From Candidatus Njordarchaeota archaeon (GTDB lineage Archaea; Asgardarchaeota; Njordarchaeia; Njordarchaeales; Njordarchaeaceae), in assembly GCA_029856055.1 (NCBI GenBank), contig JAHQWF010000112.1:1-10414 (forward strand): a stretch of 10,414 bases of DNA, read 5' to 3'. The translations under genes were made by a program, and so were the position numbers. Below the pieces are notes generated by a model, which worked only from the letters and a program-made list of their open reading frames with translations, had not been told where the DNA came from and ran no database searches. Below, piece after piece: positions 1-6,334 of this stretch (position 1 is the first letter of the stretch; the number at the start of each line of letters is the position of its first letter).

Positions 1-256
1 GAATAGATGCTATTAATAAATTATTTAACATTAAACTCACTCGGGATATCGATTGTAAATAATTTTGTATATTTGATTGCTAATGAAATTAATTAATTTA
101 AATAAAAAATTTATGAAAGATTTCATTTTAATGATTTTATTAACATATATTTCAAATAGATTTACGTATGATCTCGAAGGGTTAAAGCTTTAAGGATACT
201 AAAAATGAATAATTATGAATCATAGATAGATTCTCTGAGAGGGTAGGTTACTAGTT
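1..256. other. AT-rich intergenic region
   Basis: No convincing gene lies in this stretch, which is very AT-rich. The only possible coding remnant is a 19-residue open frame entering from the left edge and stopping at 60-62 on the plus strand (ending in RDIDCK); it could be the 3' end of an upstream gene but is too short to judge. A short open frame at 7-96 begins with ATG but has no ribosome binding site in view. The segment must carry the promoter of the pair of genes that starts at 257. Confidence 0.5.
186..196 (+). promoter_or_regulatory. possible TATA box for the PhoU/TrkA_C gene pair
   Basis: GCTTTAAGGA-like element with purines just upstream (GGGTTAAA). Archaeal spacing would put the transcription start near 215-220, giving a leader of about 40 bases that contains the GAGGG and AGGT ribosome binding elements before the TTG start at 257. 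Assigned by eye only; other AT-rich boxes nearby are possible. Confidence 0.3.
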
Positions 257-859
257 TTGAAAAAAGATGAATCTGACAAATTCATTGAGTATGAACCGTT
301 ATCCATTAGAGAACTTCTAAGAAAAATAAAAAACTTAAGTTCATTAATGCTAGATTTAGCATATTTTGCTTATGTGAATGAAAATAAGGAAATAGCTGAT
401 TTAGTAATGAGCTTAGAAAAAAAGGTTGATCATTTAGTTTATTTGCTGTACATAAATGCATCATTATTAGCTAGAGATAAGGATGATGCTAAATTATCAG
501 CGGCTATAATAAAAATAGGGTCTGCCTTAAATGAGTTCGCAAATGCAGCGGCAGATATAGCCAATTTGATACGCATAGGAATTCCACCGCACAGATACAT
601 CAAAAAAGCGTTTGAGAAGACGGAGGAAGTTGTTGATGATATTAGGGTGGAGAGTGGTAGTAGGGTAGTTGGTAAAAGTTTAGGGGAGCTCGAGGAGCTG
701 GGCTTTTACATAGATATAATTGCTTTAAAGAGGAACAGTAAATGGATATTATATCCAGAATCTAACATCAGATTAAATGCTGGAGACATACTTATTGTTA
801 GGGGGAGCAAGGAAGTAGTTGAGGGTTTTAAAAAGGTGTGTCTAATTGCACAGAGTTGA
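257..859 (+). CDS. PhoU-like and TrkA_C (RCK_C) domain protein, first of a pair
   Basis: A 200-residue cytoplasmic protein of the archaeal PhoU plus TrkA_C type (COG3273-like). Residues about 17-120 form a helical PhoU-like bundle (LMLDLAYFAY, then EFANAAADIANLI). Residues about 128-196 form a TrkA_C ligand-binding domain, with the typical VGKSLGELEEL segment, a hydrophobic strand IDIIALKR, and the closing LNAGDILIVRGSKEVVEGF. Such domains gate or regulate potassium and other cation channels and transporters by sensing small ligands; the transport partner is not in the window, so the role is inferred. The start is TTG, with AGGT eight bases upstream. The last 14 bases overlap the next gene, a paralog with the same domain order, implying translational coupling and probably a heteromeric complex. 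Confidence 0.8.
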   Translation: MKKDESDKFIEYEPLSIRELLRKIKNLSSLMLDLAYFAYVNENKEIADLVMSLEKKVDHLVYLLYINASLLARDKDDAKLSAAIIKIGSALNEFANAAADIANLIRIGIPPHRYIKKAFEKTEEVVDDIRVESGSRVVGKSLGELEELGFYIDIIALKRNSKWILYPESNIRLNAGDILIVRGSKEVVEGFKKVCLIAQS

Positions 860-1433
860 GATAGGTATAGAGCAATCTCTAATTGAGATGAAAAACAAAG
901 TAGAGCTAATGCTGGATCTAGCTTATTCAGCTTTGTTTCTACAAGATAAAGAGATTGCGAAAGAGGTTCTTAAGCTGGAGGAGTATTTTGACTGGCTTTA
1001 TACACAATTTCAGCTAGTGGCATTATCTATTTTTCATGAAGAAGGTGGTAAGAGTGATATTTTGGGTTTAATAAGGTTAGGGACTCATATGGAAGCGCTT
1101 GCCGATACAGCTGCAAAGATGGCTGAGACAATATTAAAGCTAAATATTCCTCTAGGAAAAAAATTGTTTAGATTGGTGGCAGAAGAAGGCGAAGAGTTCG
1201 TGGCAGTAGCAAGGATAGAGGAAAAATCAATATTATGTTGCAAAACAATTGAGGATAGTGAAATTGAATCAAAATTAGATATAAGAATTATCGCTGTTAG
1301 ACGCAATAACAAGTGGTTTTTTGATCCTCCTAATGATTTCACATTAATGAAAGGAGATATAATAATAGTGCGTGGCTACGCAGAGGCCCTAGATGACATT
1401 GGAGCTATTGCTAATGGATCTAAGAGAATTTAG
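846..1433 (+). CDS. PhoU-like and TrkA_C (RCK_C) domain protein, second of a pair
   Basis: A 195-residue paralog of the upstream protein. The PhoU-like helical part (about 6-118) has VELMLDLAYSALFLQ and EALADTAAKMAETIL, matching the same positions in its neighbour. The TrkA_C part (about 119-190) has IRIIAVRRNNKW and MKGDIIIVRG. The conserved VGKSL segment of the neighbour is replaced by a divergent stretch containing two adjacent cysteines (SILCCK), so ligand binding may differ between the two. The start is TTG at 846, with GGTG at 835-838 as ribosome binding site, inside the end of the upstream gene; an ATG at 888 would cut off the first helix. The 3' end overlaps the end of trm5 on the opposite strand by 14 bases. 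Confidence 0.78.
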   Translation: MHRVEIGIEQSLIEMKNKVELMLDLAYSALFLQDKEIAKEVLKLEEYFDWLYTQFQLVALSIFHEEGGKSDILGLIRLGTHMEALADTAAKMAETILKLNIPLGKKLFRLVAEEGEEFVAVARIEEKSILCCKTIEDSEIESKLDIRIIAVRRNNKWFFDPPNDFTLMKGDIIIVRGYAEALDDIGAIANGSKRI

Positions 1434-2457
1434 GTCTAAGAAACAAATCTAACACAACTAAAAATTTTCTTGGAGCCACCTCTCTAGATGCCATCGCATT
1501 TAGAACTTTTATTGAGATATTAAAATCAACAAGTAATTCAATAATTTTTTTGATTGCACTATTTATTGCTGATTTCTTAGAGGTCTCTCTAACAAATATA
1601 TAAAAATGAATGATGCCCCCATCAGGCTTTAATAAATTCAGTGCAACATCAATGAATTCCAGAGATCTTTCTGGATAATTCATGATGATCCTATCAGCGA
1701 CGGCATATAATTCCTTGCAAATTTCCTTCGCATCTCTATTATATAAAAATAAATTCTCCCTAGGAATGTCGTTTATTTTAATATTTATTTGCGCATAATT
1801 TATCGCGTATGGATTTATGTCGATAGCATGTGTCTTTGCACCTTTTTTCGCTATAGGAATAGCAAATGGGCCAACACCAGCAAACATATCAATTACTACT
1901 TCGTTTTTGCTGACCTGATTTATGACTCTAAGTCTTTCACTTCCTAACCGAGGATTAAAGAAGACTTTCGATATATCTAAGGCATAATAGCAACCATTTT
2001 CAGTATGTACCGTGAAAGTATCTCCATGTCCCACTATACGTTTCCATTTAGCTATTCTGTAAGGATCTTTCATTTCACTTGTTTTGAGGAAGATCGCTCT
2101 CACACCAAAGTTAGACATGATTTTTTCTCCAACTATTTTAGCGAATTTAGGATCAGGGATATAATTTAGTAATGCTATGTCTCCTATTATATCTACGCTT
2201 TTAGGAAAAGGTATTCCGTATTTTTTCTCTAGTTGTGATAATGATAGCACTCTTCTCGGTCTTACTGGAAAGAAATCAGATGGAACTTTATCTATTCTTC
2301 CACCAGACTCATAAATTACTTTGTTTGGTTCTTTTATAGGAAAATAGACTTCTTCATTAAGGAAAACGGGCTTGTAATCTTTTAAAGTGAGGTTTAGACT
2401 TTCAAGTTTACTTTTGGCTTTTCTCAGAAGGATTATCGGGAATATGGCTGCGTACAT
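1420..2457 (-). CDS. trm5: tRNA (guanine-37-N1)-methyltransferase Trm5 family
   Basis: A 345-residue class I SAM-dependent methyltransferase that methylates N1 of G37 next to the tRNA anticodon, which prevents +1 frameshifting; some archaeal members also act in wyosine synthesis. Residues about 1-70 look like the D1 tRNA-elbow domain. Then come FNPRLGSERLR (167-177, the family arginine region), the SAM-binding loop DMFAGVGPFAIPIAK (190-204), acidic DIN (213-215), and the catalytic-site segment MNYPERSLEFID (259-270), where most relatives have NLP rather than NYP. SREVAPRKFLVVLDL near the end also fits. ATG at 2457 has GGTG seven bases upstream. The leader contains a box C/D sRNA. The 3' end overlaps a convergent gene by 14 bases. 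The paralogous type (Trm5a, b or c) is not settled. Confidence 0.93.
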   Translation of the reverse strand: MYAAIFPIILLRKAKSKLESLNLTLKDYKPVFLNEEVYFPIKEPNKVIYESGGRIDKVPSDFFPVRPRRVLSLSQLEKKYGIPFPKSVDIIGDIALLNYIPDPKFAKIVGEKIMSNFGVRAIFLKTSEMKDPYRIAKWKRIVGHGDTFTVHTENGCYYALDISKVFFNPRLGSERLRVINQVSKNEVVIDMFAGVGPFAIPIAKKGAKTHAIDINPYAINYAQINIKINDIPRENLFLYNRDAKEICKELYAVADRIIMNYPERSLEFIDVALNLLKPDGGIIHFYIFVRETSKKSAINSAIKKIIELLVDFNISIKVLNAMASREVAPRKFLVVLDLFLRPKFS

Positions 2458-2464
2458 GAAAGCA

Positions 2465-2525
2465 CCAAGTCAGACTGGAGTGGCGTCATCATCGTTTTCA
2501 GACGGCTCTTCCAACATCATCCAAA
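2465..2525 (-). ncRNA. box C/D guide sRNA in the trm5 leader
   Basis: Read on the minus strand: C box ATGATGT (2520-2514, one mismatch to RUGAUGA), a 12-base guide TGGAAGAGCCGT (2513-2502), D' box CTGA (2501-2498), a 5-base spacer, a perfect C' box ATGATGA (2492-2486), a 12-base guide CGCCACTCCAGT (2485-2474), and D box CTGA (2473-2470). Both guides have exactly the archaeal 12-base box-to-box spacing. Such RNAs, with L7Ae, Nop5 and fibrillarin, direct 2'-O-methylation of the target base paired with the fifth guide base before D or D'. The D' guide can form ten consecutive pairs with GUCGGCUCUUCC of archaeal 23S rRNA (recalled, near E. coli 2507-2516), predicting Cm at the position equivalent to C2510. 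The D guide predicts a Gm in ACUGGAGUGGCG; I do not recognise that target. RNA ends are approximate. Confidence 0.9.
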
Positions 2526-2558
2526 TATAATTATTATTCATATTACTCAGATTAATCC

Positions 2559-2568
2559 TTAAATATAT
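2559..2568 (-). promoter_or_regulatory. likely TATA box for the sRNA and trm5
   Basis: ATATATTTAA on the minus strand, just inside the intergenic side of the tatD stop codon. Spacing of about 26 bases predicts a start near 2535-2540, some 18 bases before the C box, so a single promoter could produce both the guide RNA and the trm5 message. Read-through from tatD is also possible. Confidence 0.45.
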
Positions 2569-2570
2569 GT

Positions 2571-3338
2571 TCATATTTTGATTGGTAATTCAAAGAAATC
2601 AATGGCATTTCTCGTAATAATCTCGCATATCCTGTCATATGATATATTCTTGATACGAGATATTACCTTTGCGGATTCTGCTACATTAGCAGGTTCATTC
2701 CTTGTTCTGGGCCAAGGTGATAAAAAAGGGCTGTCAGTTTCAAGCATTATATGATCTATATCGATTTTCTTTACAAGATTTTGATGTGCTTGACTTCTGA
2801 CTATCAATGTGGGGATAGAAATATACCATCCTTGTTCAAGTATTTCCTTAGCCTCATCAAAATTCCCCATAAAAGCATGAAAAACTACTCTATCTGCATT
2901 AACTTCATCTAGAATTCTAATTACATCCTTTGTAGCATCTCTATTATGGATTACTATAGGTTTATTTTTTTCAATAGCTATCTTTGCTAGTTCCTCAAAA
3001 AATCTAATGGTCATTAACCTCTTGCTAGGATCCCGAACCCAATAGTAATCCAGTCCTATCTCGCCAATAGCTACTGCTTTATCAAAGTTATTCTCAATTA
3101 TATTCACTATCTCTTCAAAAGTTTTTCTATCTATCATCTGTGGTGCGGCGCCTATAGATAGAAATACGTAATTAGGATACTTCTCAATGAGTTCTAACGC
3201 TTTATAGAAGTCTTTAGGATCTATTGAAGGGTTTATGATTCCTATTATTCCCCTCTTTTTCGCTCTTATTATTACTTCATCTAGATCTTTTCTAAATGAC
3301 TTAAATGTTAAGTGTGCATGTATATCAATAAGAGCCAT
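2571..3338 (-). CDS. tatD: TatD family metal-dependent hydrolase (DNase-like)
   Basis: A 255-residue TIM-barrel amidohydrolase-superfamily enzyme of the TatD type, known in the family for metal-dependent DNase or 3'-5' exonuclease activity. Metal and active-site residues are all present: DIHAH (H7, H9), IGEIGLDYYW (E93), IVIHNRD (H131), VFHAF (H154) and LETDSPFLSP (D202). Length is normal. I chose ATG at 3338, because GAGTTGATC just upstream closely resembles the ribosome binding site GAGGTGATC; a TTG at 3347 would add three residues. It is divergent from the metallo-hydrolase gene with 29 bases between starts, and both starts lie in an inverted repeat. It may be co-transcribed with the sRNA and trm5 downstream. 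The exact substrate is not known. Confidence 0.92.
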   Translation of the reverse strand: MALIDIHAHLTFKSFRKDLDEVIIRAKKRGIIGIINPSIDPKDFYKALELIEKYPNYVFLSIGAAPQMIDRKTFEEIVNIIENNFDKAVAIGEIGLDYYWVRDPSKRLMTIRFFEELAKIAIEKNKPIVIHNRDATKDVIRILDEVNADRVVFHAFMGNFDEAKEILEQGWYISIPTLIVRSQAHQNLVKKIDIDHIMLETDSPFLSPWPRTRNEPANVAESAKVISRIKNISYDRICEIITRNAIDFFELPIKI

Positions 3339-3370
3339 AGTGATCAACTCTTTTTGATGGTGTCACTATG
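3336..3370. repeat. inverted repeat spanning two divergent start codons
   Basis: CATAGTGA (3336-3343) and its exact reverse complement TCACTATG (3363-3370) flank 19 bases. Each arm includes the start codon of one divergent gene (tatD leftwards, metallo-hydrolase rightwards). With only 29 bases between starts, each promoter must overlap the neighbouring coding sequence. The repeat could be a shared operator or just the result of two similar initiation sites. Confidence 0.5.
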
Positions 3371-4003
3371 CTAGTTTTGCCCAACATTTATCTTCTTAAA
3401 AAGAATGTCAAAGGAGCTAATATATACGTTATTGAGGAAAGCGATGGTATTACTTTAATTGATTGCGGTTTTGAAGGTAGCGATATGGGGATAATAGAAT
3501 TTATAGAATCGCTAGGAAGTAGCATGGAAGATATTAAAAATATCGTCTTAACGCACGGGCATCCTGATCATGTCGGTGCACTTCCAGAGTTAATTGATGT
3601 TACTGATGCTAGAGTATACATCCATGAGAATGATATAGGTCTATTAGAGAAATTCACTGGATTAAGCAGAGACAAAATAAATAATCTGATTTTATTAAAG
3701 GGCGGAGAGAATCTAGATATCCTAGAGGGTACAACTGTAATAGATACTCCTGGCCATACTGACGGATCCATAGTTCTCTTTAACCCTAGGCGGAAAATAT
3801 TAGTGACTGGTGATGTATTGATCGTGGACGCAAAGGGAGAGTTATCTCTCCCTAAAGAAGTTTATACTAAAGATCTAGATAAAGAGAAGGAATCAGTAAA
3901 GAAATTAGCTGAATATGATTTCGACACAATTCTTCCTGGTCACGGAATACCCATTATAGATAATGCTAAAAGCAAATATTTATTGTTTATTAAGACGCTC
4001 TAA
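3368..4003 (+). CDS. metallo-beta-lactamase-fold hydrolase
   Basis: A 211-residue MBL-fold enzyme of the glyoxalase II-like group. The zinc ligands are complete: THGHPDH (H63, H65, D67, H68), TPGH (H130), TGD (D149) and PGHG (H192). The N-terminal strands NIYVIEESDGITLIDCGFEG are typical of the fold. There is no signal peptide or extra domain, so a cytoplasmic thioester hydrolase or general MBL hydrolase is likely; the substrate cannot be read from the sequence. ATG at 3368 follows GGTGTC at 3359-3364, a good ribosome binding site. A TATA-like TGTATATCA at about 3320-3328, inside tatD, may be its promoter. It ends 10 bases from the convergent ATPase gene. Confidence 0.88.
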   Translation: MLVLPNIYLLKKNVKGANIYVIEESDGITLIDCGFEGSDMGIIEFIESLGSSMEDIKNIVLTHGHPDHVGALPELIDVTDARVYIHENDIGLLEKFTGLSRDKINNLILLKGGENLDILEGTTVIDTPGHTDGSIVLFNPRRKILVTGDVLIVDAKGELSLPKEVYTKDLDKEKESVKKLAEYDFDTILPGHGIPIIDNAKSKYLLFIKTL

Positions 4004-4013
4004 TTATCTTTTG

Positions 4014-4655
4014 CTAATAACCTCTTTTTGCTATCTTTAATGTTGATAATCTTGATAATGAATAGAATAATTGATAAGGAGTGAAAGTAGCCAAGCTAAA
4101 TTGTGCTTCGGAGCTTGGGTTTAATATGTCCAAACCATATTGTTTTATGTCTTTTATAACATTATACACTATTTCTTTCAATGTATTTCTCCCATCAGCA
4201 TATCTACTTGCATATCTTATTGCAAGAGCTAATGCACGTATTTGAGATCTCTCTTTAAGTGTTCTCCTGATTGGTCCACGTAAATTAATATTTACTTCTC
4301 TACCACGCCATTGTACTGTAATTTCGTCATAATTAAATCTCAGGATTTTTTCATCTGGAATAGAATTCTTACAGGGGACTCTCTGCAGTTTCTCAATATT
4401 TATTGATTTATGTAATTTACGTTTATCTCCTTTTCTAAGAGATTGTTTTTCTCTACGCAATCGAATTATATCATCAATCAGTACATCATGGACTCCAAAG
4501 TTCCTAACAACATATACCTTATCCGATTCTAATAATATTGGACCTAAAGCACCTACAGCGAAAATCAAAGATATATTGTGTTTTCTGATTAAATCCACTA
4601 ATTCTATTAATGGAGTTATTGGCTCTAAATCTACTGGAACAATTTTTTCAATACT
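4014..4655 (-). pseudogene. C-terminal part of the COG3044 ABC-class ATPase, out of frame with its N-terminal part
   Basis: This frame is open from 4655 and carries the C-terminal third of the ATPase that begins at 5748. It starts with IVPVDLEPITPLIELVDLIR, then ISLIFAVGALGPILLESDKVYVV, the segment that follows Walker B in the family. A GTG at 4598 is the longest start but is simply an internal valine codon, with no ribosome binding site, so it is not treated as a real start. Further on, the sequence is basic (LRREKQSLRKGDKRK), then has a conserved-looking LRGPIRRTLKER and ends in helices. The frame overlaps the upstream one by only 8 bases (4648-4655). Whether this is a true mutation, a sequencing error or recoding is open. 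Confidence 0.8.
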
Positions 4656-5748
4656 TCATCCTTAGTAATAAATTAACAGCGCTACTATCTTCATCGATTA
4701 ATATTCCCTTAACTCTAAATTCCAATGCTTCAAGCAACGAAGCCGCTTGTGAAGTTGATCCACTAGCTTCATTCGTATTAAATAACGCTGTATCAATGTT
4801 TTTACCAGGTAGTTTCTTCATAAGTATGGAGAGATCAATGCCGCGAATGACTCTCCTGTTTTCAGCAGCTATTAAGGGCAGTTCATCTATACTTATAACG
4901 AATTCTCTTCCATCACCAGGTATATAATTGTAATGCGCGACCGATAAAGCTGTTAAGATAGTCGTTTTACCATGAAAATTAGCACCAGCGAAAGAGATTA
5001 CTTTTCCTCTCTCTATGTAAAGGCCGCTTATTTGTCCGTGATGAGGCAAATTAAAGATAACTGAATATTTCTTTGGCGCCTTAAAAGGGACTGCGTCTCG
5101 TAATGGGAGATCAGAATCCCCTCTTCTGGGCAAAATTGATCCATCTGCTATGAAAGCTAATATTCCTTCTTCTGATAATTTCTTTCTTAGATATTCCTGA
5201 TCCTCAATTGTTTCTATCATTCTCCCTAGATTTTTCTTTTTCTTTGATGATCCTCTCAGTTCATTTATGATTCTTGGAATGGTCTCTATTATCAAGCGCC
5301 TTAAGCGTCCGCCTGATATTTTTCGCCTACCTTTATAAGGTACATAAAAATCTAATCTTATCTCTACATAGTCTTCAAAGAAATTAATTGAATTTCTTTC
5401 CAGAAACGCTTGACCCGGCGGGTCAATCCATAACCACGGATGCCCTTCATACCTTATTGTTCTATGCGTTATACTATTGAAAAAGTGCTTAGAAGCTCTG
5501 ATGCTTAGATTATTTTTCATTACGATCTTTTTATCGTACCTTAATTCTTTGTAAGGGATAAGGATTTTTATTTTTCCTGGTAATGGATCACCAGGATCTC
5601 TGGGCACTCTATCGATTATTAATACGACTTGATTGTCATAACTATAACTTCCTAATATATTCACGGATGCTCCATAACCTGCTCCATCTATTTTCTTTAC
5701 TTTCCTAATTAATTGATCGATATCATCTATAGAATTATTTTGATTCAT
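4648..5748 (-). CDS. COG3044 predicted ABC-class ATPase, N-terminal and core part (frame-disrupted)
   Basis: 366 residues holding most of a predicted ATPase of the ABC class. Early family segments are DGAGYGA (21-27) and DRVPRDPGDPLPG (46-58), then GQAFLERNS (112-120). SILPRRGDSDLPLRDAVPF (204-222) precedes the nucleotide site: Walker A GANFHGKTT (255-263), IPGDGREFVIS (276-286), ABC-like signature ASGSTSQAAS (328-337) and Walker B GILIDED (348-354). The frame then stops at RMKY, while the expected continuation lies in another frame (4655-4014); together they make about 578 residues, the family's full length. Proteins of this group are cytosolic; a trypanosome relative (MRB1590, recalled) binds RNA. 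ATG at 5748 has GTGA six bases before it. It lies 33 bases after the small helical gene upstream and is probably co-transcribed with it. Confidence 0.88.
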   Translation of the reverse strand: MNQNNSIDDIDQLIRKVKKIDGAGYGASVNILGSYSYDNQVVLIIDRVPRDPGDPLPGKIKILIPYKELRYDKKIVMKNNLSIRASKHFFNSITHRTIRYEGHPWLWIDPPGQAFLERNSINFFEDYVEIRLDFYVPYKGRRKISGGRLRRLIIETIPRIINELRGSSKKKKNLGRMIETIEDQEYLRKKLSEEGILAFIADGSILPRRGDSDLPLRDAVPFKAPKKYSVIFNLPHHGQISGLYIERGKVISFAGANFHGKTTILTALSVAHYNYIPGDGREFVISIDELPLIAAENRRVIRGIDLSILMKKLPGKNIDTALFNTNEASGSTSQAASLLEALEFRVKGILIDEDSSAVNLLLRMKY

Positions 5749-5781
5749 AACAATTCACGTAAAGAGTTATAGCTGTACTAG

Positions 5782-6228
5782 TTATGAAGCGTCGAAAATG
5801 CAGTCCTGACAAAAATTAGTTGTCATTTCTTCATATAATGCAAGAAAGAACGCAATAGCTTCCATTATATCATCATTATATAACTTCTTTTCTATTACTT
5901 CAACCATTCTTATTAGTTCACTTAGATTATATCTATTATTACTAGTGATTGTCGACAGATACCCCTCATTCAGTGTATCAAGTTCTTCTTTTTCACCCAC
6001 AATTGCGGATAGTATTAACTTAGCTTCTTCTATTTTTTTCTGAATGTCAAGAAGTAACAATCGGTATTCTATGCTTCTCGGGGATAATGTAACTAATTGT
6101 CTAAGACCTTTTTTTAGATCTTTTAGGATCTCTAAAACAATTTCACGAATCACGACGGGTTCAATCTCTAGGAATACAGCATCATAGATTTCATTTAAAT
6201 CGAAGCCTTCATTGAACAATCTTATCAA
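5782..6228 (-). CDS. small helical protein of unknown function with C-terminal CxxC
   Basis: 148 residues, no family recognised. It is almost entirely alpha-helical and charged: helices at about 10-45, 52-80 (YRLLLLDIQKKIEEAKLIL) and 101-136 (LSELIRMVEVIEKKLYNDD, EAIAFFLALYEEM), with an asparagine/serine-rich linker between. The C-terminus carries CQDC (140-143), a possible metal or disulfide site. There is no signal or membrane segment. The start is uncertain: TTG at 6228 is the longest, but GAGG at 6233-6230 is too close to it, and TTG at 6219 has better spacing. An in-frame TGA (6255-6253), inside the C' box of the sRNA, bounds the frame. It sits 33 bases upstream of the ABC-class ATPase, suggesting joint transcription. 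The gene is expressed, if at all, from a leader that is itself a box C/D sRNA. Confidence 0.65.
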   Translation of the reverse strand: MIRLFNEGFDLNEIYDAVFLEIEPVVIREIVLEILKDLKKGLRQLVTLSPRSIEYRLLLLDIQKKIEEAKLILSAIVGEKEELDTLNEGYLSTITSNNRYNLSELIRMVEVIEKKLYNDDIMEAIAFFLALYEEMTTNFCQDCIFDAS

Positions 6229-6229
6229 T

Positions 6230-6292
6230 CCTCTGTCAGCTGAAAAGCCGGTTCATCATTTACTCAGTTAAGTGGCTCCTCATCTTATATCA
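6230..6292 (-). ncRNA. second box C/D guide sRNA
   Basis: Minus strand order: C box AAGATGA (6286-6280, one mismatch to RUGAUGA), 12-base guide GGAGCCACTTAA (6279-6268), D' box CTGA (6267-6264), 4-base spacer, perfect C' box ATGATGA (6259-6253), 13-base guide ACCGGCTTTTCAG (6252-6240), D box CTGA (6239-6236). The order and spacing are those of an archaeal double-guide C/D sRNA. The fifth-base rule predicts Gm within UUAAGUGGCUCC (D' guide) and Am within CUGAAAAGCCGGU (D guide); the true targets need a search of rRNA and tRNA. A TATA box at 6321-6330 is well placed to start the RNA near 6295-6300. The D box ends only 7 bases before a TTG start of the next gene. Confidence 0.85.
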
Positions 6293-6297
6293 TGATC

Positions 6298-6318
6298 AAA
6301 AAGAAAAAGTAAAAAGAA
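6298..6318 (-). terminator. T-rich tract, possible terminator of the microprotein gene
   Basis: On the minus strand this is a run of pyrimidines with T blocks of three to five. Archaeal RNA polymerase terminates on oligo-T without a stem, so this could end the transcript of the 28-codon gene upstream. It lies between the TATA box and the predicted start of the C/D sRNA. Confidence 0.4.
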
Positions 6319-6320
6319 AT

Positions 6321-6330
6321 TATTTATAAA
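6321..6330 (-). promoter_or_regulatory. TATA box for the second C/D sRNA
   Basis: TTTATAAATA on the minus strand, a near-ideal archaeal TATA element. A spacing of 25-28 bases gives a start around 6298, about 12 bases before the C box. It also would drive the helical protein and ATPase genes if the RNA is not processed away. Confidence 0.6.
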
Positions 6331-6334
6331 ATAT

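Noticed and set aside
7..96. 29-codon open frame starting at ATG 7
   Set aside because: Low-complexity AT-rich region, no ribosome binding site visible; the frame length is expected by chance here.
1085..1342. Minus-strand open frame inside the second PhoU/TrkA_C gene
   Set aside because: Serine-rich complement shadow of a recognised gene, with no start signal.
3568..3771. Minus-strand open frame inside the MBL gene
   Set aside because: Antisense to the zinc-site coding region; no features of its own.
4014..4598. Separate gene starting at GTG 4598
   Set aside because: The GTG is an internal valine of the ATPase family sequence and has no ribosome binding site; the open frame with family similarity starts upstream at 4655. 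It is treated as the C-terminal fragment.
4643..4648. A6 run as a classical programmed -1 frameshift site
   Set aside because: The zero frame already stops before the run can be read in the required frame, so a single -1 event here cannot join the two halves; kept only as part of the two-shift alternative.
4610..4927. 105-codon open frame on the plus strand
   Set aside because: It is antisense to the Walker and signature region of the ATPase, and has no domain pattern or ribosome binding site of its own.
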